Positions 26,855 through 36,113 are shown, counted from the stretch's first letter. The stretch is 64,000 nt of DNA from Streptomyces profundus (GCF_020740535.1 NZ_CP082362.1:5392501-5456500), one strand, 5' to 3'. The notes: generated by a model not told the origin, from the sequence alone. Translations and numbers: made by a program.

Positions 26855-26888
26855 AGACCTCTCGCACCCGCGAGGGGTCTTTTCGTTT
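26855..26888 (+). terminator. cimA attenuator (intrinsic terminator)
   Basis: An 11-bp stem (AGACCTCTCGC with GCGAGGGGTCT, one T-G wobble) has loop ACCC and is followed by T4, CG, T4. This is one of the few stem-plus-T-run terminators in the window; it lies 93 bp before cimA. Confidence 0.85.
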
Positions 26889-26980
26889 TCCGGCCCACCC
26901 CGCCGGAGCGAGGGCGCCAGGGAAGGAGGCAGCGACGCCGCCTTACGACCACGCACACCTCCCCACAGGAGATCCAGGCC

Positions 26981-28597
26981 ATGACGACGGATGCCATGCG
27001 GCCAGAGGCCCCAACCGACGCCTTCCACGTGTTCGACACCACCCTCAGGGACGGCGCGCAGCGCGAGGGCATTCACCTCAGCGTCGCCGACAAGCTGACC
27101 ATCGCCCGCCACCTGGACGACTTCGGGGTGGGCTTCATCGAGGGCGGCTGGCCGGGCGCCAACCCCAGGGACACCGAGTTCTTCCAACGCGCCGCCACCG
27201 AGATCGACTTCCGGCACGCCCAGCTGGTGGCCTTCGGCGCCACCCGTAAGGCGGGCGCGGACGCCGCCACCGACCGCCAGGTCCAGGCGCTGCTCGACTC
27301 GGGGGCGCCGGTGGTCACGCTGGTGGCCAAGGCGCACGACCGGCATGTCGAGCTGGCGCTGCGCACCACCCTGGAGGAGAACCTCGCCATGGTGGCCGAC
27401 ACCGTGCGCCATCTCCGTGCCCAGGGCCGCCGGGTCTTCGTCGACTGCGAGCACTTCTTCGACGGCTACGCCGACAACCCCGAGTACGCGCTGAGCGTCG
27501 TCAGGACGGCGCGCGAGGCCGGCGCCGACGTGGTGGTGCTCTGCGACACCAACGGCGGGATGCTGCCGGGGCGGATCACCTCCGTGGTGCGCACCGTGCT
27601 GGCCGAGACCGGCGCCCGGCTCGGCATCCACACGCAGGACGACAGCGGCTGCGCCGTCGCCAACACCCTGGCCGCCGTGGACGCGGGCGCCACCCACGTC
27701 CAGGGCACGGCCAACGGGTACGGCGAGCGGGTGGGCAACGCCAACCTGTTCCCCGTGGTCGCGGCGCTTGAGCTGAAGTACGACATGCGGGTGCTGCCGG
27801 CGGGGGCGCTCACCGAGATGACGCGGATCTCGCACGCCGTCGCCGAGGTGGTCAACCTGCCGCCGGCCACCCACCAGCCCTATGTGGGGGTCTCCGCCTT
27901 CGCCCACAAGGGCGGGCTGCACGCGTCGGCGATCAAGGTCGACCCCGACCTCTACCAGCACATCGACCCGGAGCTGGTGGGCAACTCGATGCGGATGCTG
28001 GTCTCCGACATGGCGGGGCGTGCCTCGGTCGAGCTCAAGGGCCGCGAGCTCGGCTACGACCTGGAAGGGGACCGCGATCTGGTGGGCCGGGTGGTCGCCC
28101 GGATCAAGGAGCAGGAGCGCGGCGGCTACACCTACGAGGCGGCCGACGCGTCCTTCGAGCTGCTGCTGCGCGACGAGGCGGCCGGCCGCAGGGACCGCTT
28201 CTTCGAGCCCGAGTCCTGGCGAACCATCACGGACCACAGGACCGACGGCCAGATGGCCAACGAGGCGACGGTCCGCCTGTGGGTGAAGGGCGAGCGGGTG
28301 CTGGCCACGGGCGAGGGCAACGGCCCGGTGCACGCGTTGGACCAGGCGCTGCGGCTGGCCCTGGAACGCACCTTCCCGGAGCTGGCCCGTATCCAGCTGA
28401 TGGACTACAAGGTCCGTATCCTGGAGGGCAAGTACGGTACCCAGTCGACCACCCGCGTCCTGGTCACCAGCGGCGACGGCGAGGCCGAGTGGTCCACGGT
28501 CGGTGTCGCCGAGAATGTCATCGCCGCCTCCTGGCAGGCGTTGGACGACGCCTACACCTACGGCCTGCTGCGCGCCGGGCTGCGGCCGGACGCGTGA
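26981..28597 (+). CDS. cimA: (R)-Citramalate synthase / 2-isopropylmalate synthase family
   Basis: 538 residues. The HMGL-like TIM barrel has the metal/catalytic motif DTTLRDGAQREGIHLSVADK, metal ligands in HTQDDSGCAVANTL, and GTANGYGERVGNANL. The C-terminal LeuA-type allosteric domain runs from about 390 to the end (MDYKVRILEGKYGTQ). DGAQREGI with this length is characteristic of the CimA group (acetyl-CoA + pyruvate to citramalate, the threonine-independent route to isoleucine) rather than LeuA. The Ile-rich leader upstream independently supports an isoleucine role. ATG 26981 follows CAGGAGA. Confidence 0.93.
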   Translation: MTTDAMRPEAPTDAFHVFDTTLRDGAQREGIHLSVADKLTIARHLDDFGVGFIEGGWPGANPRDTEFFQRAATEIDFRHAQLVAFGATRKAGADAATDRQVQALLDSGAPVVTLVAKAHDRHVELALRTTLEENLAMVADTVRHLRAQGRRVFVDCEHFFDGYADNPEYALSVVRTAREAGADVVVLCDTNGGMLPGRITSVVRTVLAETGARLGIHTQDDSGCAVANTLAAVDAGATHVQGTANGYGERVGNANLFPVVAALELKYDMRVLPAGALTEMTRISHAVAEVVNLPPATHQPYVGVSAFAHKGGLHASAIKVDPDLYQHIDPELVGNSMRMLVSDMAGRASVELKGRELGYDLEGDRDLVGRVVARIKEQERGGYTYEAADASFELLLRDEAAGRRDRFFEPESWRTITDHRTDGQMANEATVRLWVKGERVLATGEGNGPVHALDQALRLALERTFPELARIQLMDYKVRILEGKYGTQSTTRVLVTSGDGEAEWSTVGVAENVIAASWQALDDAYTYGLLRAGLRPDA

Positions 28598-28630
28598 GCC
28601 CGGTGCTGTGGGATTCCTCCAAGTCGCCTC

Positions 28631-28666
28631 GGGACGGTTCTGTGTGGTCCACCCACCAACCGTCCC
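28631..28666 (+). terminator. Hairpin between cimA and the carboxylase gene
   Basis: GGGACGGTT and AACCGTCCC form a 9-bp stem with an 18-nt loop that can fold further (GTGG/CCAC). It is 34 bp after the cimA stop and is a probable terminator. Confidence 0.55.
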
Positions 28667-28766
28667 GGGTGGGCTCAGGTTCTGTACAGCGTGGCCATGA
28701 TTTGCTGGAGGAGACTGTGCGGACCCGACGAGAGTATGGACGGCCAAGGTTTCGTAGGGTCTATAC

Positions 28767-30362
28767 ATGACCGATCAGGCCGATACCGCAGCCCCCGAAA
28801 CCCACGTCGCCACGGACACCAGGGGCCGGGTGGCGGAGCTGCTGGCGATCCGTGCGGAGATGCTCGCCGGGCCGTCCGAGAAGGCGACCGCGGCCCAGCA
28901 CGCCAAGGGCAAGCTCACCGCCAGGGAGCGGATCGGTCTGCTGCTCGATCCCGACTCCTTCCACGAGGTGGGCGGCCTGCGTCGGCACCGCGCCACGGGC
29001 TTCGGCCTGGAGGCCAAGCGCCCCTACACCGACGGCGTGGTCACCGGCTGGGGCACGGTGCACGGCCGCACGGTCTTCGTCTACGCGCACGACTTCCGGA
29101 TCTTCGGCGGCGCGCTGGGCGAGGCCCACGCCGCCAAGATCCACAAGCTGATGGACATGGCCCTCGCCGCCGGCGCCCCGTTGGTCTCGCTGAACGACGG
29201 TGCCGGGGCGCGCATCCAGGAGGGCGTCTCGGCGCTCGCCGGATACGGCGGCATCTTCCAGCGCAACACCCGGGCCTCCGGGGTGATTCCGCAGATCAGC
29301 GTGATGCTCGGCCCCTGTGCCGGCGGTGCGGCGTACTCACCGGCGCTGACGGACTTCGTCTTCATGGTCCGCGAGACGGCGCAGATGTTCATCACCGGGC
29401 CCGACGTGGTGCAGGCGGTCACCGGCGAGGAGGTCACCCAGAACGGTCTGGGCGGCGCCGATGTGCACGCGGAGACCTCGGGCGTGGCGCACTTCGCCTA
29501 CGACGACGAGGAGACCTGCCTGGAGGAGGTCCGCTACCTCCTCTCCCTGCTGCCGGCCAACAACCGGGAGAACCCGCCGGCCGCCGCCACCGAGGACCCG
29601 GTCGAGCGACGCTCGGACGCGCTGCTCGACCTGGTGCCGCTGGAGGGCAACCGGCCCTATGACATGCGGGCGGTCATCGAGGAGCTGGTGGACGACGGCG
29701 ACTTCCTGGAGATCCACGAGCGCTGGGCCACCAACGTCATCTGTGCCCTGGCCCGGATGGACGGCCAGGTGGTGGGCATCGTGGCCAACCAACCGCAGGC
29801 GTTGGCCGGCGTGTTGGACATCCACGCCTCGGAGAAGGCCGCGCGCTTCGTCCAGATGTGTGACGCCTTCAACATCCCGATCATCACCCTGCTCGACGTG
29901 CCGGGCTTCCTGCCGGGCGTGGACCAGGAGCACGGCGGGATCATCAGGCACGGCGCCAAGCTGCTGTACGCGTACTGCAACGCCACGGTGCCACGGATCT
30001 CGCTGGTGCTGCGCAAGGCGTACGGCGGCGCCTACATCGTGATGGACTCCCAGTCCATCGGCGCCGATCTGGCCCTCGCCTGGCCGAGCAACGAGATCGC
30101 GGTGATGGGCGCCGAGGGCGCGGCCAACGTGATCTTCCGCCGGCAGATCGCCGCCGCCGAGGACCCGGACGCGATGCGGGACCGGATGGTCAAGGAGTAC
30201 AAGGCCGAGCTGATGCATCCGTACTACGCTGCCGAACGTGGCCTGGTGGACGACGTGATCGACCCGACGGAGACGCGCCCCGTCCTGATCCACGCGCTGG
30301 ACATGCTCCGCACCAAGCACGCCGATCTGCCCGCCCGTAAGCACGGCAACCCGCCCCAGTGA
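28767..30362 (+). CDS. Acyl-CoA (propionyl-CoA) carboxylase beta subunit
   Basis: 531 residues. Carboxyltransferase moving CO2 from biotin of an alpha subunit (not in this window) to acetyl- or propionyl-CoA. N- and C-terminal crotonase-like domains are visible; oxyanion-hole regions include SLNDGAGARIQEGVSALAGY and PGFLPGVDQEHGGIIRHGAK. The PccB/AccB type is supported by the length and by the epsilon subunit that follows. TAGGGT (28755-28760) is 6 nt before ATG 28767 and no clear ribosome-binding site is seen, so it is a leaderless candidate. The substrate (propionyl versus acetyl) is not settled. Confidence 0.96.
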   Translation: MTDQADTAAPETHVATDTRGRVAELLAIRAEMLAGPSEKATAAQHAKGKLTARERIGLLLDPDSFHEVGGLRRHRATGFGLEAKRPYTDGVVTGWGTVHGRTVFVYAHDFRIFGGALGEAHAAKIHKLMDMALAAGAPLVSLNDGAGARIQEGVSALAGYGGIFQRNTRASGVIPQISVMLGPCAGGAAYSPALTDFVFMVRETAQMFITGPDVVQAVTGEEVTQNGLGGADVHAETSGVAHFAYDDEETCLEEVRYLLSLLPANNRENPPAAATEDPVERRSDALLDLVPLEGNRPYDMRAVIEELVDDGDFLEIHERWATNVICALARMDGQVVGIVANQPQALAGVLDIHASEKAARFVQMCDAFNIPIITLLDVPGFLPGVDQEHGGIIRHGAKLLYAYCNATVPRISLVLRKAYGGAYIVMDSQSIGADLALAWPSNEIAVMGAEGAANVIFRRQIAAAEDPDAMRDRMVKEYKAELMHPYYAAERGLVDDVIDPTETRPVLIHALDMLRTKHADLPARKHGNPPQ

Positions 30363-30395
30363 CCCGGCACCGTGTGCCGAGTGAGGAAGCCACAG

Positions 30396-30605
30396 ATGAC
30401 CTCTGAGACGACTGACCCGCGTCTGGTGCGGGTCGAGCGGGGCGCCGCCAGCGCCGAGGAGCTGGCCGCCGTGACCGCGCTGCTGATGGCGAGGGCCGCC
30501 AGGAGCGAGGCGCCGAGGCCGGCCCCCGCGCTTCCGAGGACCGCCGGCTGGCGCCGGCTGGAGCGGGTCAGCGCCTATCGGGTGCCGCGCAGCTGGCAGA
30601 GCTGA
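30396..30605 (+). CDS. accE: Acyl-CoA carboxylase epsilon subunit
   Basis: 69 residues. The short acidic/basic helical protein begins TDPRLVRVERGAASAEELAA, continues VTALLMAR, and ends WRRLERVSAYRVPRSW, the pattern of the actinobacterial AccE/PccE subunit that stabilises the alpha-beta complex. ATG 30396 follows AGGAAG and lies 33 nt after the beta-subunit gene, so the two are co-transcribed. A very strong terminator follows (30624-30669). Confidence 0.92.
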   Translation: MTSETTDPRLVRVERGAASAEELAAVTALLMARAARSEAPRPAPALPRTAGWRRLERVSAYRVPRSWQS

Positions 30606-30623
30606 CACCACCACCACGCCCAC

Positions 30624-30669
30624 GACGAAGGCCCTCGGCCGATCGGAAGATCGGCCGAGGGCCTTCGTC
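30624..30669. terminator. Strong terminator after the carboxylase operon
   Basis: A perfect 21-bp stem starting GACGAAGGCCCTCGGCC with loop GGAA, 18 bp beyond the epsilon-subunit stop. Confidence 0.93.
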
Positions 30670-30686
30670 ATGCCGGGGGCGGCCCC

Positions 30687-30921
30687 AGGGTGCGTCGTTT
30701 GGATCTTCGTGGATGGCGAGCGGCTCCCCCAGCCTGGCGGCTGGGAGGTGCCCCCATGATGCGGTGCTCCCCCAGGCCCCTTTGGGCCTGGGAGGTGCCC
30801 CCATCAGGCGCCGGATCGCAGCTCGTACTCCCCCAGACTTCGTCCGGGAGGTGCCCCCGGGGTCCCCCCGGACGAAGTCTGGGGGAGTCGCGAGCCCGCG
30901 AAGATCCAAACGACGTGCCCT
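30687..30921. mobile_element. MITE-like repeat element (235 bp, 23-bp terminal inverted repeats)
   Basis: The left end AGGGTGCGTCGTTTGGATCT (30687 on, to 30709) and the right end (30899-30921) are 23-bp inverted repeats with two mismatches. Inside are three related segments of the form CTCCCCCAG...GGGAGGTGCCCCC, each able to fold: 7-bp stem 30728-30745, 9-bp stem 30771-30792, and a perfect 22-bp stem 30827-30848/30867-30888. It has no coding capacity. The right end supplies two bases of the stop codon of the minus-strand gene at 30920-31147. The structure fits a non-autonomous mobile element or an intergenic REP-like repeat of streptomycetes. Confidence 0.75.
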
Positions 30922-31147
30922 AGTGGGCGAGGGCCTCGAAGTAGCCGGCCAGGGACGGCTCCTGGCCCTTCTCCAGCACGGTGCGACGGGGGTTGGCGGT
31001 GTGCGCCGGCACGTCGGGCGATCCGGCCGGGGCCAACTCGGCGGGGGTGAGTGCGGTGGCGTCCACGAGGTGTGCCAGGGTGGTACGCCGTGGATTGGCG
31101 ATGGAGCGGGTGATCAGCGTGCTCTTCACGGTGTTCAGCCTTGTCAT
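30920..31147 (-). CDS. Unknown 75-residue protein with duplicated ANPRRT motif
   Basis: ATG 31147 to TAG at 30920-30922. No known domain is recognised. The motif ANPRRT occurs twice, in SIANPRRTTLAHLVDA (~residues 16-31) and HTANPRRTVLEKGQ (~49-62), so the protein is an internal duplication of roughly 33 residues. It has no signal peptide or membrane segment; the C-terminus is SLAGYFEALAH. The ribosome-binding site is weak (AAGG about 11 nt upstream). The stop codon lies at the edge of the repeat element, so the gene may have been shortened by it. It faces away from the conservon, separated by 511 bp of non-coding DNA. A small peptide or RiPP-like precursor is possible but unproven. Confidence 0.6.
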   Translation of the reverse strand: MTRLNTVKSTLITRSIANPRRTTLAHLVDATALTPAELAPAGSPDVPAHTANPRRTVLEKGQEPSLAGYFEALAH

Positions 31148-31658
31148 TCCGGGAAGCCTTGTAAAGCTGAGGCTAAGGGCCGGATACCCGACGGAGGTGG
31201 GGTGATAGTCGCCCGTGGGGTGTGAGTTTCCTCACGGGACAAGGGGTAAATCGGGCGGATCGGTGCATTCGCCATTGACCGTGGCGCACGTCCCAGGCAA
31301 AGCCCTCTCCGGTGCTTCGCGGGAACGTGAGAAGGTCCGGGGTCGATGGTGACGACCTGGTCAAAAGTCCGGTTTCTCCGTGTGATCTGTGCACGCCAGG
31401 TGATGTTTCACCTTCACAGCGTCATAGATGTCACAGGAGTATCCCGGGCCCTTGTTGGAGATCGGCCACTGTGCTGGAATTCCACGAAACCACGCGGGTC
31501 AGCGGAATTCGTGAGGGCGCACACCGGCGTCACTCACCGGCTGATCACCGTCACGCGCTGGTTGCCCAAACGACCGTTACGGGGCGACGACTGCCCCCGG
31601 CTCGATACCGTTTCGCCGCACCCGCGGTGAAACGCCTGGTCCAGAGGTTGCGACGCTA
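31148..31658. other. 511-bp non-coding region upstream of the first conservon
   Basis: Its composition is less GC-biased than the neighbouring genes, with many short inverted repeats: GGTGATGTTTCACC near 31400, and GGAATTCC plus GGAATTC around 31475-31508. GTGCTGGAAT (31471-31480) recurs upstream of the second cvnA (36948-36957). Probably promoters for cvnA (plus) and the small gene at 31147 (minus). No gene is seen. Confidence 0.6.
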
Positions 31659-34600
31659 GTGCAGGGACGTTTCAAGAGGGAAGGCAGTGCCGCGGGGGAC
31701 GCGGAGCGAAGCGGCACGGTAGACCGCGGCTCGGCCACCGGCCCCGCTCCGGACGCCGAAAACACGCGGCCGGCCAAGAGCGCCAAGGAGCAGCCTTCCA
31801 GGAAGCGATCGGCCCAGGAGGCCGAGAGCCCCGGCAAGGACGCGCCGCCCGCCCGCCCGATCCACGGCGGCTCGCGCCTCGCCCTGCGCAACTGGCGGAT
31901 CAGCACGCGCCTGGTCTCCCTGATCGCGCTTCCCGTCGCCGCGGCCACCGTGATGGGCGCGCTGCGTATCGAGACCTCGCTGGGCAACGTCGAGCAGCTT
32001 GAGGACATGCAGCTGCTCACCGACATCACCCAGCAGGCGACCCTGCTCGCCGCCGCGCTCCAGGAGGAACGCGACCGCTCGGCCGGCCCGTTGATCAGCG
32101 CGGACGACGACTCCAGCGATGACGTGGTCGGGCCTCGGGAGCGCACCGACGAGGCGATGGCCGCCTTCAGTGACGCCCGGCTGCGGATCCGCGGCACCGA
32201 GGAGTCGATGCGCGGCGTCGAGGCCACCATCTACGACATCGGTCGCCGGCTCAACGAGCTGAGCGCCGTGCGCAACGCGGCCTACAACGACCCGGAGTAC
32301 ACCGCGCAGACGATCACCCAGTACAACGAGGTGATCGAGGCGCTGCTCAGCCTGTCCCAGGACATGGCGCAGGCCACCAACAACAGCGACATGATCCGCA
32401 GCACCCGCGCGCTGGCCGCGTTCTCCTCCGCGAAGGAGCACGCCTCCATCCAGCGCGCCGTGATCACCGCTGGTCTGGCCAGGGGCGAGCTGCCCGGCGA
32501 GCAGGCCGAGCTGTCCGAGGCCGACTGGCGGTTCGGCCGCACCCACCAGCTCAGCGAGACGGTCGCCCTCGACAACTTCACCCAGATCTACGGCGACTCC
32601 GAGCGGGCCAGGGAACTGCTGCGCCCGCTGGAGGGCGGCATCGTCAACATCGCCGCGGCCAACGACTACGCCCAGCGGGTGTTCTCGGCCGAGGAGGGCA
32701 TCCGCAGCCAGGAGCGCACCTACCGGGACTGGTACGACCAGGACCGCACCAAGATCGACGCGATGGGCACCATCGAGCGCACCCTGCTCTTCGAGATGCA
32801 GGACCAGGCCCGCCAGCTGCGCGACGAGGCCCAGCGAGACGCCTTCGTCAACGGCGCGATCGTCCTGCTGGTGCTGGGCATCACGCTGGTGGGGGCCTTC
32901 GTCGTGGCCCGCTCCATGGTGCGTTCGCTGCGCCGCCTCCAGGAGACCGCGACCGAGGTGGCCCGCACCCGGCTGCCCGAGGTCGTCAAGCAGATGTCCG
33001 AGGCCGACCCCGGCGAGGTGGACACCTCCGTCGAGTCCGTCGGCGTGCACACCAGGGACGAGATCGGCCGCGTGGCCCAGGCGTTCGACGACGTGCACCG
33101 GGAGGCCGTCCGGCTGGCCGGCGAGCAGGCGCTGCTCCGGGGCAACGTCAACGCGATGTTCACCAACCTCTCCCGTCGCAGCCAGGGACTGATCCAGCGG
33201 CAGCTGTCGCTCATCTCCGAGCTGGAGTCCCGCGAGGCCGACCCCGACCAGCTGTCGTCGCTCTTCAAGCTCGACCACCTCGCCACCCGTATGCGGCGCA
33301 ACGGTGAGAACCTCCTGGTCCTCGCCGGTGAGGAGCCAGGCCGCCGGTGGACCCGCCCGGTGCCGCTGGTCGACGTGCTGCGTGCCGCCGCGTCCGAGGT
33401 GGAGCAGTACGAGCGCATCGAGCTGAGCGCCGTGCCCAAGACCGATGTCGCGGGCCGCGTCGTCAACGACCTCGTGCACCTGCTCGCCGAGCTGCTGGAG
33501 AACGCCACCTCGTTCTCCTCGCCCCAGACCAAGGTCAAGGTCACCGGCCACGCCCTGCCCGACGGCCGGGTGCTGGTCGAGATCCACGACACCGGCATCG
33601 GCCTCTCCCCCGAGGACCTGGCGGGGATCAACGACCGGCTGGCCAACCCGCCCACGGTGGACGTCTCCGTCTCCCGCCGGATGGGCCTCTTCGTGGTCGG
33701 CCGCCTCTCCCTGCGCCACGGCATCCGGATCCAACTGCGTCCCTCGGACTCCGGCGGCACCACCGCGCTGGTGATGCTCCCGGCCGAGGTCGCCCAGGGC
33801 TCCGGCCGGCCCAGGCCGGCCGGACCGGCGGAGACCACGTCGGCCACCCTGCAACGCGACACCCCGCCGGTGCGCCGCCCCTCGCTCGGCAAGGGCAAGC
33901 CCGAGGGCGACGCCGGGCTCGGCCGCGGGCCGCAGGCCCGTGGCGTCCCCGGCCGCCCCGAGCGGCCGGCGCTGCCCTCCCGCTCCTCGGCCGAACCCCG
34001 GCAGGGTCCCGGCGGGTTGGAGCAGTCCGGGCCACCGGCCGGTGCGGCGCCCGGCCGCCCCGACACGGCGGCGCCGGGCGGCGGCGCGCCCGCCGGTCGC
34101 CCCAGCTGGGCGACCGGAGCGGACGACACCGCCCGAATACCCGCGGTCAACGACGCGTTCGACCCGCCCCGGATACCGGGGTCGTCCGAGTCGACAGGCG
34201 AGCACGCCAGGTCGGACTTCTCCGGTGCGTTCCCCGGGGCGGCCCGTCCCGAGCCCCGGCTGCCGCAGGCGCCCCGCGCCGACCAGGCACCCCCCGACTT
34301 CCGTCAGGCGCCGGAGCAGCCGAGGTGGACGCCCGAAGCCCCTCAGGCGCCGCGCCCCGACGGGCGGCCGAGCGGCGGCTTCGAGGAGCCGTCGGTCTTC
34401 GGCGCGCCGCCCCCCGCCGCCCGGCCGGCCCTCGGCGGGTCGCACGACACCGGCGAGTTCCCCGGCGGCGGCTATCAGCCCGCCCCCCGGACCCCGGAGT
34501 ACCCCACCGGCGAGTTCCAGGCGCGGCGTACCGACGAGCCGGCGCCGCCTTCGCGCCAGCAGCGGCCCGAGGCGGGTGCCGGCCTGCGGCGGACCTCCTC

Positions 34601-35198
34601 CTGGCAGCGCCCGCAGGACGAGCTGAACGCGCCGCTGCCCGCGCCCGAGCCGCGCCGCTCGCCCGAACGCACGCCCATCTTCGAGGAGATGGAGTCGACC
34701 TGGTTCGGCACCCGCCGCGCCGCCCCGCCGCAGTACGGCGGCGAGTCCGCGGCACCGGCGTCGGCACCTCAGTCGGCCCAGCCTCCCACCGCGCCGCCCC
34801 CACCCGTGGCGCACGATCCGATGCCGACCCCCGCGCGCCCGGACAGTCCCGCGAGCGCCGTTCCCCCCACCCAGGCCCCCACACCCCAGGGCGGCGGTGC
34901 GCCCTGGCGCGCGTCGCCCAACGACGAACGGTGGCGGCAGGCCGAGCAGTTGCGGCAGCCGAGCGCGGGTGGTGTCACCACGTCGGGGCTGCCCAAGCGG
35001 GTCCCCAGGGCCAACCTGGTGGCGGGAGCGGCGCAGCCGGATCAGCAGCAGGCGGCTCCCTCGGGCCCCTCGGTCTCCCGTCGTCCGGACGATGTCCGCG
35101 GCAGGTTGACCAATCTCCGCAGGGGCATTCAGCAGGGGCGCCAGGCCGGTTCTTCGGCCGGTCGCACGGACCGGGGCCAAGGCCCCAGCTATCAGTAG
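31659..35198 (+). CDS. cvnA: Conservon sensor-like histidine kinase CvnA (copy 1)
   Basis: 1179 residues, GTG start. Basic cytoplasmic N-terminus, TM1 (~84-103, [18 protein letters not shown]), an extracellular nitrate/nitrite-sensing-like (NIT) helical domain (~104-397), TM2 (~398-420, [18 protein letters not shown]), HAMP, a coiled region with the H-box-like [15 protein letters not shown] (~540), and a GHKL ATPase with N-box [12 protein letters not shown] (~608), [13 protein letters not shown] and GLFVVGRL. A ~400-residue Pro/Gly/Arg-rich disordered tail ends in the blocks [11 protein letters not shown] and [17 protein letters not shown]. CvnA proteins form a membrane complex with CvnB, C and D that resembles G-protein signalling. 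The signal is unknown. Confidence 0.95.
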   Translation: MQGRFKREGSAAGDAERSGTVDRGSATGPAPDAENTRPAKSAKEQPSRKRSAQEAESPGKDAPPARPIHGGSRLALRNWRISTRLVSLIALPVAAATVMGALRIETSLGNVEQLEDMQLLTDITQQATLLAAALQEERDRSAGPLISADDDSSDDVVGPRERTDEAMAAFSDARLRIRGTEESMRGVEATIYDIGRRLNELSAVRNAAYNDPEYTAQTITQYNEVIEALLSLSQDMAQATNNSDMIRSTRALAAFSSAKEHASIQRAVITAGLARGELPGEQAELSEADWRFGRTHQLSETVALDNFTQIYGDSERARELLRPLEGGIVNIAAANDYAQRVFSAEEGIRSQERTYRDWYDQDRTKIDAMGTIERTLLFEMQDQARQLRDEAQRDAFVNGAIVLLVLGITLVGAFVVARSMVRSLRRLQETATEVARTRLPEVVKQMSEADPGEVDTSVESVGVHTRDEIGRVAQAFDDVHREAVRLAGEQALLRGNVNAMFTNLSRRSQGLIQRQLSLISELESREADPDQLSSLFKLDHLATRMRRNGENLLVLAGEEPGRRWTRPVPLVDVLRAAASEVEQYERIELSAVPKTDVAGRVVNDLVHLLAELLENATSFSSPQTKVKVTGHALPDGRVLVEIHDTGIGLSPEDLAGINDRLANPPTVDVSVSRRMGLFVVGRLSLRHGIRIQLRPSDSGGTTALVMLPAEVAQGSGRPRPAGPAETTSATLQRDTPPVRRPSLGKGKPEGDAGLGRGPQARGVPGRPERPALPSRSSAEPRQGPGGLEQSGPPAGAAPGRPDTAAPGGGAPAGRPSWATGADDTARIPAVNDAFDPPRIPGSSESTGEHARSDFSGAFPGAARPEPRLPQAPRADQAPPDFRQAPEQPRWTPEAPQAPRPDGRPSGGFEEPSVFGAPPPAARPALGGSHDTGEFPGGGYQPAPRTPEYPTGEFQARRTDEPAPPSRQQRPEAGAGLRRTSSWQRPQDELNAPLPAPEPRRSPERTPIFEEMESTWFGTRRAAPPQYGGESAAPASAPQSAQPPTAPPPPVAHDPMPTPARPDSPASAVPPTQAPTPQGGGAPWRASPNDERWRQAEQLRQPSAGGVTTSGLPKRVPRANLVAGAAQPDQQQAAPSGPSVSRRPDDVRGRLTNLRRGIQQGRQAGSSAGRTDRGQGPSYQ

Positions 35199-35435
35199 GA
35201 GCGTTAGTGTGAGCCCGATGAGCCAGGCGGCGCAGAACCTCAACTGGTTGATTACCAGTTTCGTGGATAACACCCCGGGGGTGTCGCACACGGTTGTGGT
35301 GTCCGCCGATGGTCTTCTTCTGGCGATGTCCGAGGGGTTCCCGAGGGATCGTGCGGATCAGTTGGCGGCGGTGGCCTCCGGGCTGACATCGCTGACCGCG
35401 GGTGCCTCGCGGATCTTCGAGGGCGGTGCGGTGAA
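35197..35435 (+). repeat. Near-identical cvnB block, copy 1 (pairs with 40008-40246)
   Basis: 239 bp with one mismatch to 40008-40246, starting at AGGAGCGTTAG just before the cvnB start and ending inside cvnB. It encodes the N-terminal 75 or so residues of the roadblock protein; divergence rises immediately after. Confidence 0.85.
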
Positions 35436-35631
35436 TCAGACCGTGGTGGAAATGGAACGGGGGTTCTTGTTCATCATGTCCATTTCCGACGGTTCGTCGT
35501 TGGCGGTGTTGGCACATCCGGAGGCCGATATCGGTCTCGTGGGTTACGAGATGGCGTTGTTGGTGGACCGTGCGGGCACGGTCCTGACCCCCGACTTGCG
35601 CGCCGAACTGCAGGGCAGTCTGCTCAACTGA
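35209..35631 (+). CDS. cvnB: Conservon roadblock/LC7 protein CvnB (copy 1)
   Basis: 140 residues, GTG start 7 nt after AGGAG. Roadblock/LC7 fold: VSHTVVVSADGLLLAMSEGF, then ADQLAAVASGLTSLTAG and LAVLAHPEADIGLVGYEMAL. Roadblock proteins bind and regulate small GTPases such as the CvnD/MglA group, so this is the likely adaptor between CvnA and CvnD. It begins 10 nt after the cvnA stop. The protein is almost identical to the copy at 40020-40442 (differences include Asp/Glu in VDNTPG versus VENTPG and Ile/Val in MSISDG versus MSVSDG). Confidence 0.96.
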   Translation: MSPMSQAAQNLNWLITSFVDNTPGVSHTVVVSADGLLLAMSEGFPRDRADQLAAVASGLTSLTAGASRIFEGGAVNQTVVEMERGFLFIMSISDGSSLAVLAHPEADIGLVGYEMALLVDRAGTVLTPDLRAELQGSLLN

Positions 35632-35699
35632 GGTCAAGCTCCCCCCACATGAGCACCAATCATCCGCGTCGTCGAACTCATGTTTAGCTCGGAGGAGCC

Positions 35700-36113
35700 A
35701 TGAACACCCCGCCGCCCTCGCAGGGCTCGTACGGTGCTTCCCACAACTACGGGTCGTATGACGACGAGGGCGATCAGCCGCTGGTGCGTCCTTACGCGAT
35801 GACCGGTGGCCGCACCAGGCCGCGTTACCAGCTGGCGATCGAGGCGTTGGTGAGCACCACCGCCGATCCCATGCAGATGCAGGGGCTGCTCCCCGAGCAT
35901 CAGCGGATCTGCCAGCTGTGCCTTGAGGTGAAGTCGGTCGCCGAGGTGTCGGCGCTCGTCGCCATTCCCCTGGGGGTGGCCCGGATTCTGGTGGCCGACC
36001 TGGCCGAGGCCGGGCTTGTCGCCATCCATCAGCCGGGCCATGACGGGGAGCCCGGCGGTCAGCCCGATGTGACGCTGCTGGAAAGGGTGCTCAGTGGACT
36101 TCGCAAGCTCTGA
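35700..36113 (+). CDS. cvnC: Conservon DUF742 protein CvnC (copy 1)
   Basis: 137 residues. DUF742 is a winged-helix-like domain found almost only in conservons: LVRPYAMTGGRTRPRYQLAI, QRICQLCLEVKSVAEVSALV, VARILVADLAEAGLVAIHQ. The N-terminal tail (MNTPPPSQGSYGASHNYGSY) is short and Tyr/Ser/Gly rich. ATG 35700 follows GGAGGA. Its 3' end overlaps cvnD by 20 nt, so translation is coupled. The second copy has a much longer N-terminal tail. Confidence 0.95.
   Translation: MNTPPPSQGSYGASHNYGSYDDEGDQPLVRPYAMTGGRTRPRYQLAIEALVSTTADPMQMQGLLPEHQRICQLCLEVKSVAEVSALVAIPLGVARILVADLAEAGLVAIHQPGHDGEPGGQPDVTLLERVLSGLRKL

Noticed and set aside
30687..30921. Coding gene in the repeat element (a short open frame exists on the plus strand)
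   Set aside because: The frame crosses perfect hairpins, has no ribosome-binding site and no domain; inverted-repeat structure explains the sequence.
31656..35291. Minus-strand frame of about 1200 codons opposite the first cvnA
   Set aside because: Shadow frame created by third-position GC; it even runs through the cvnA-cvnB junction, and the translation is repetitive.
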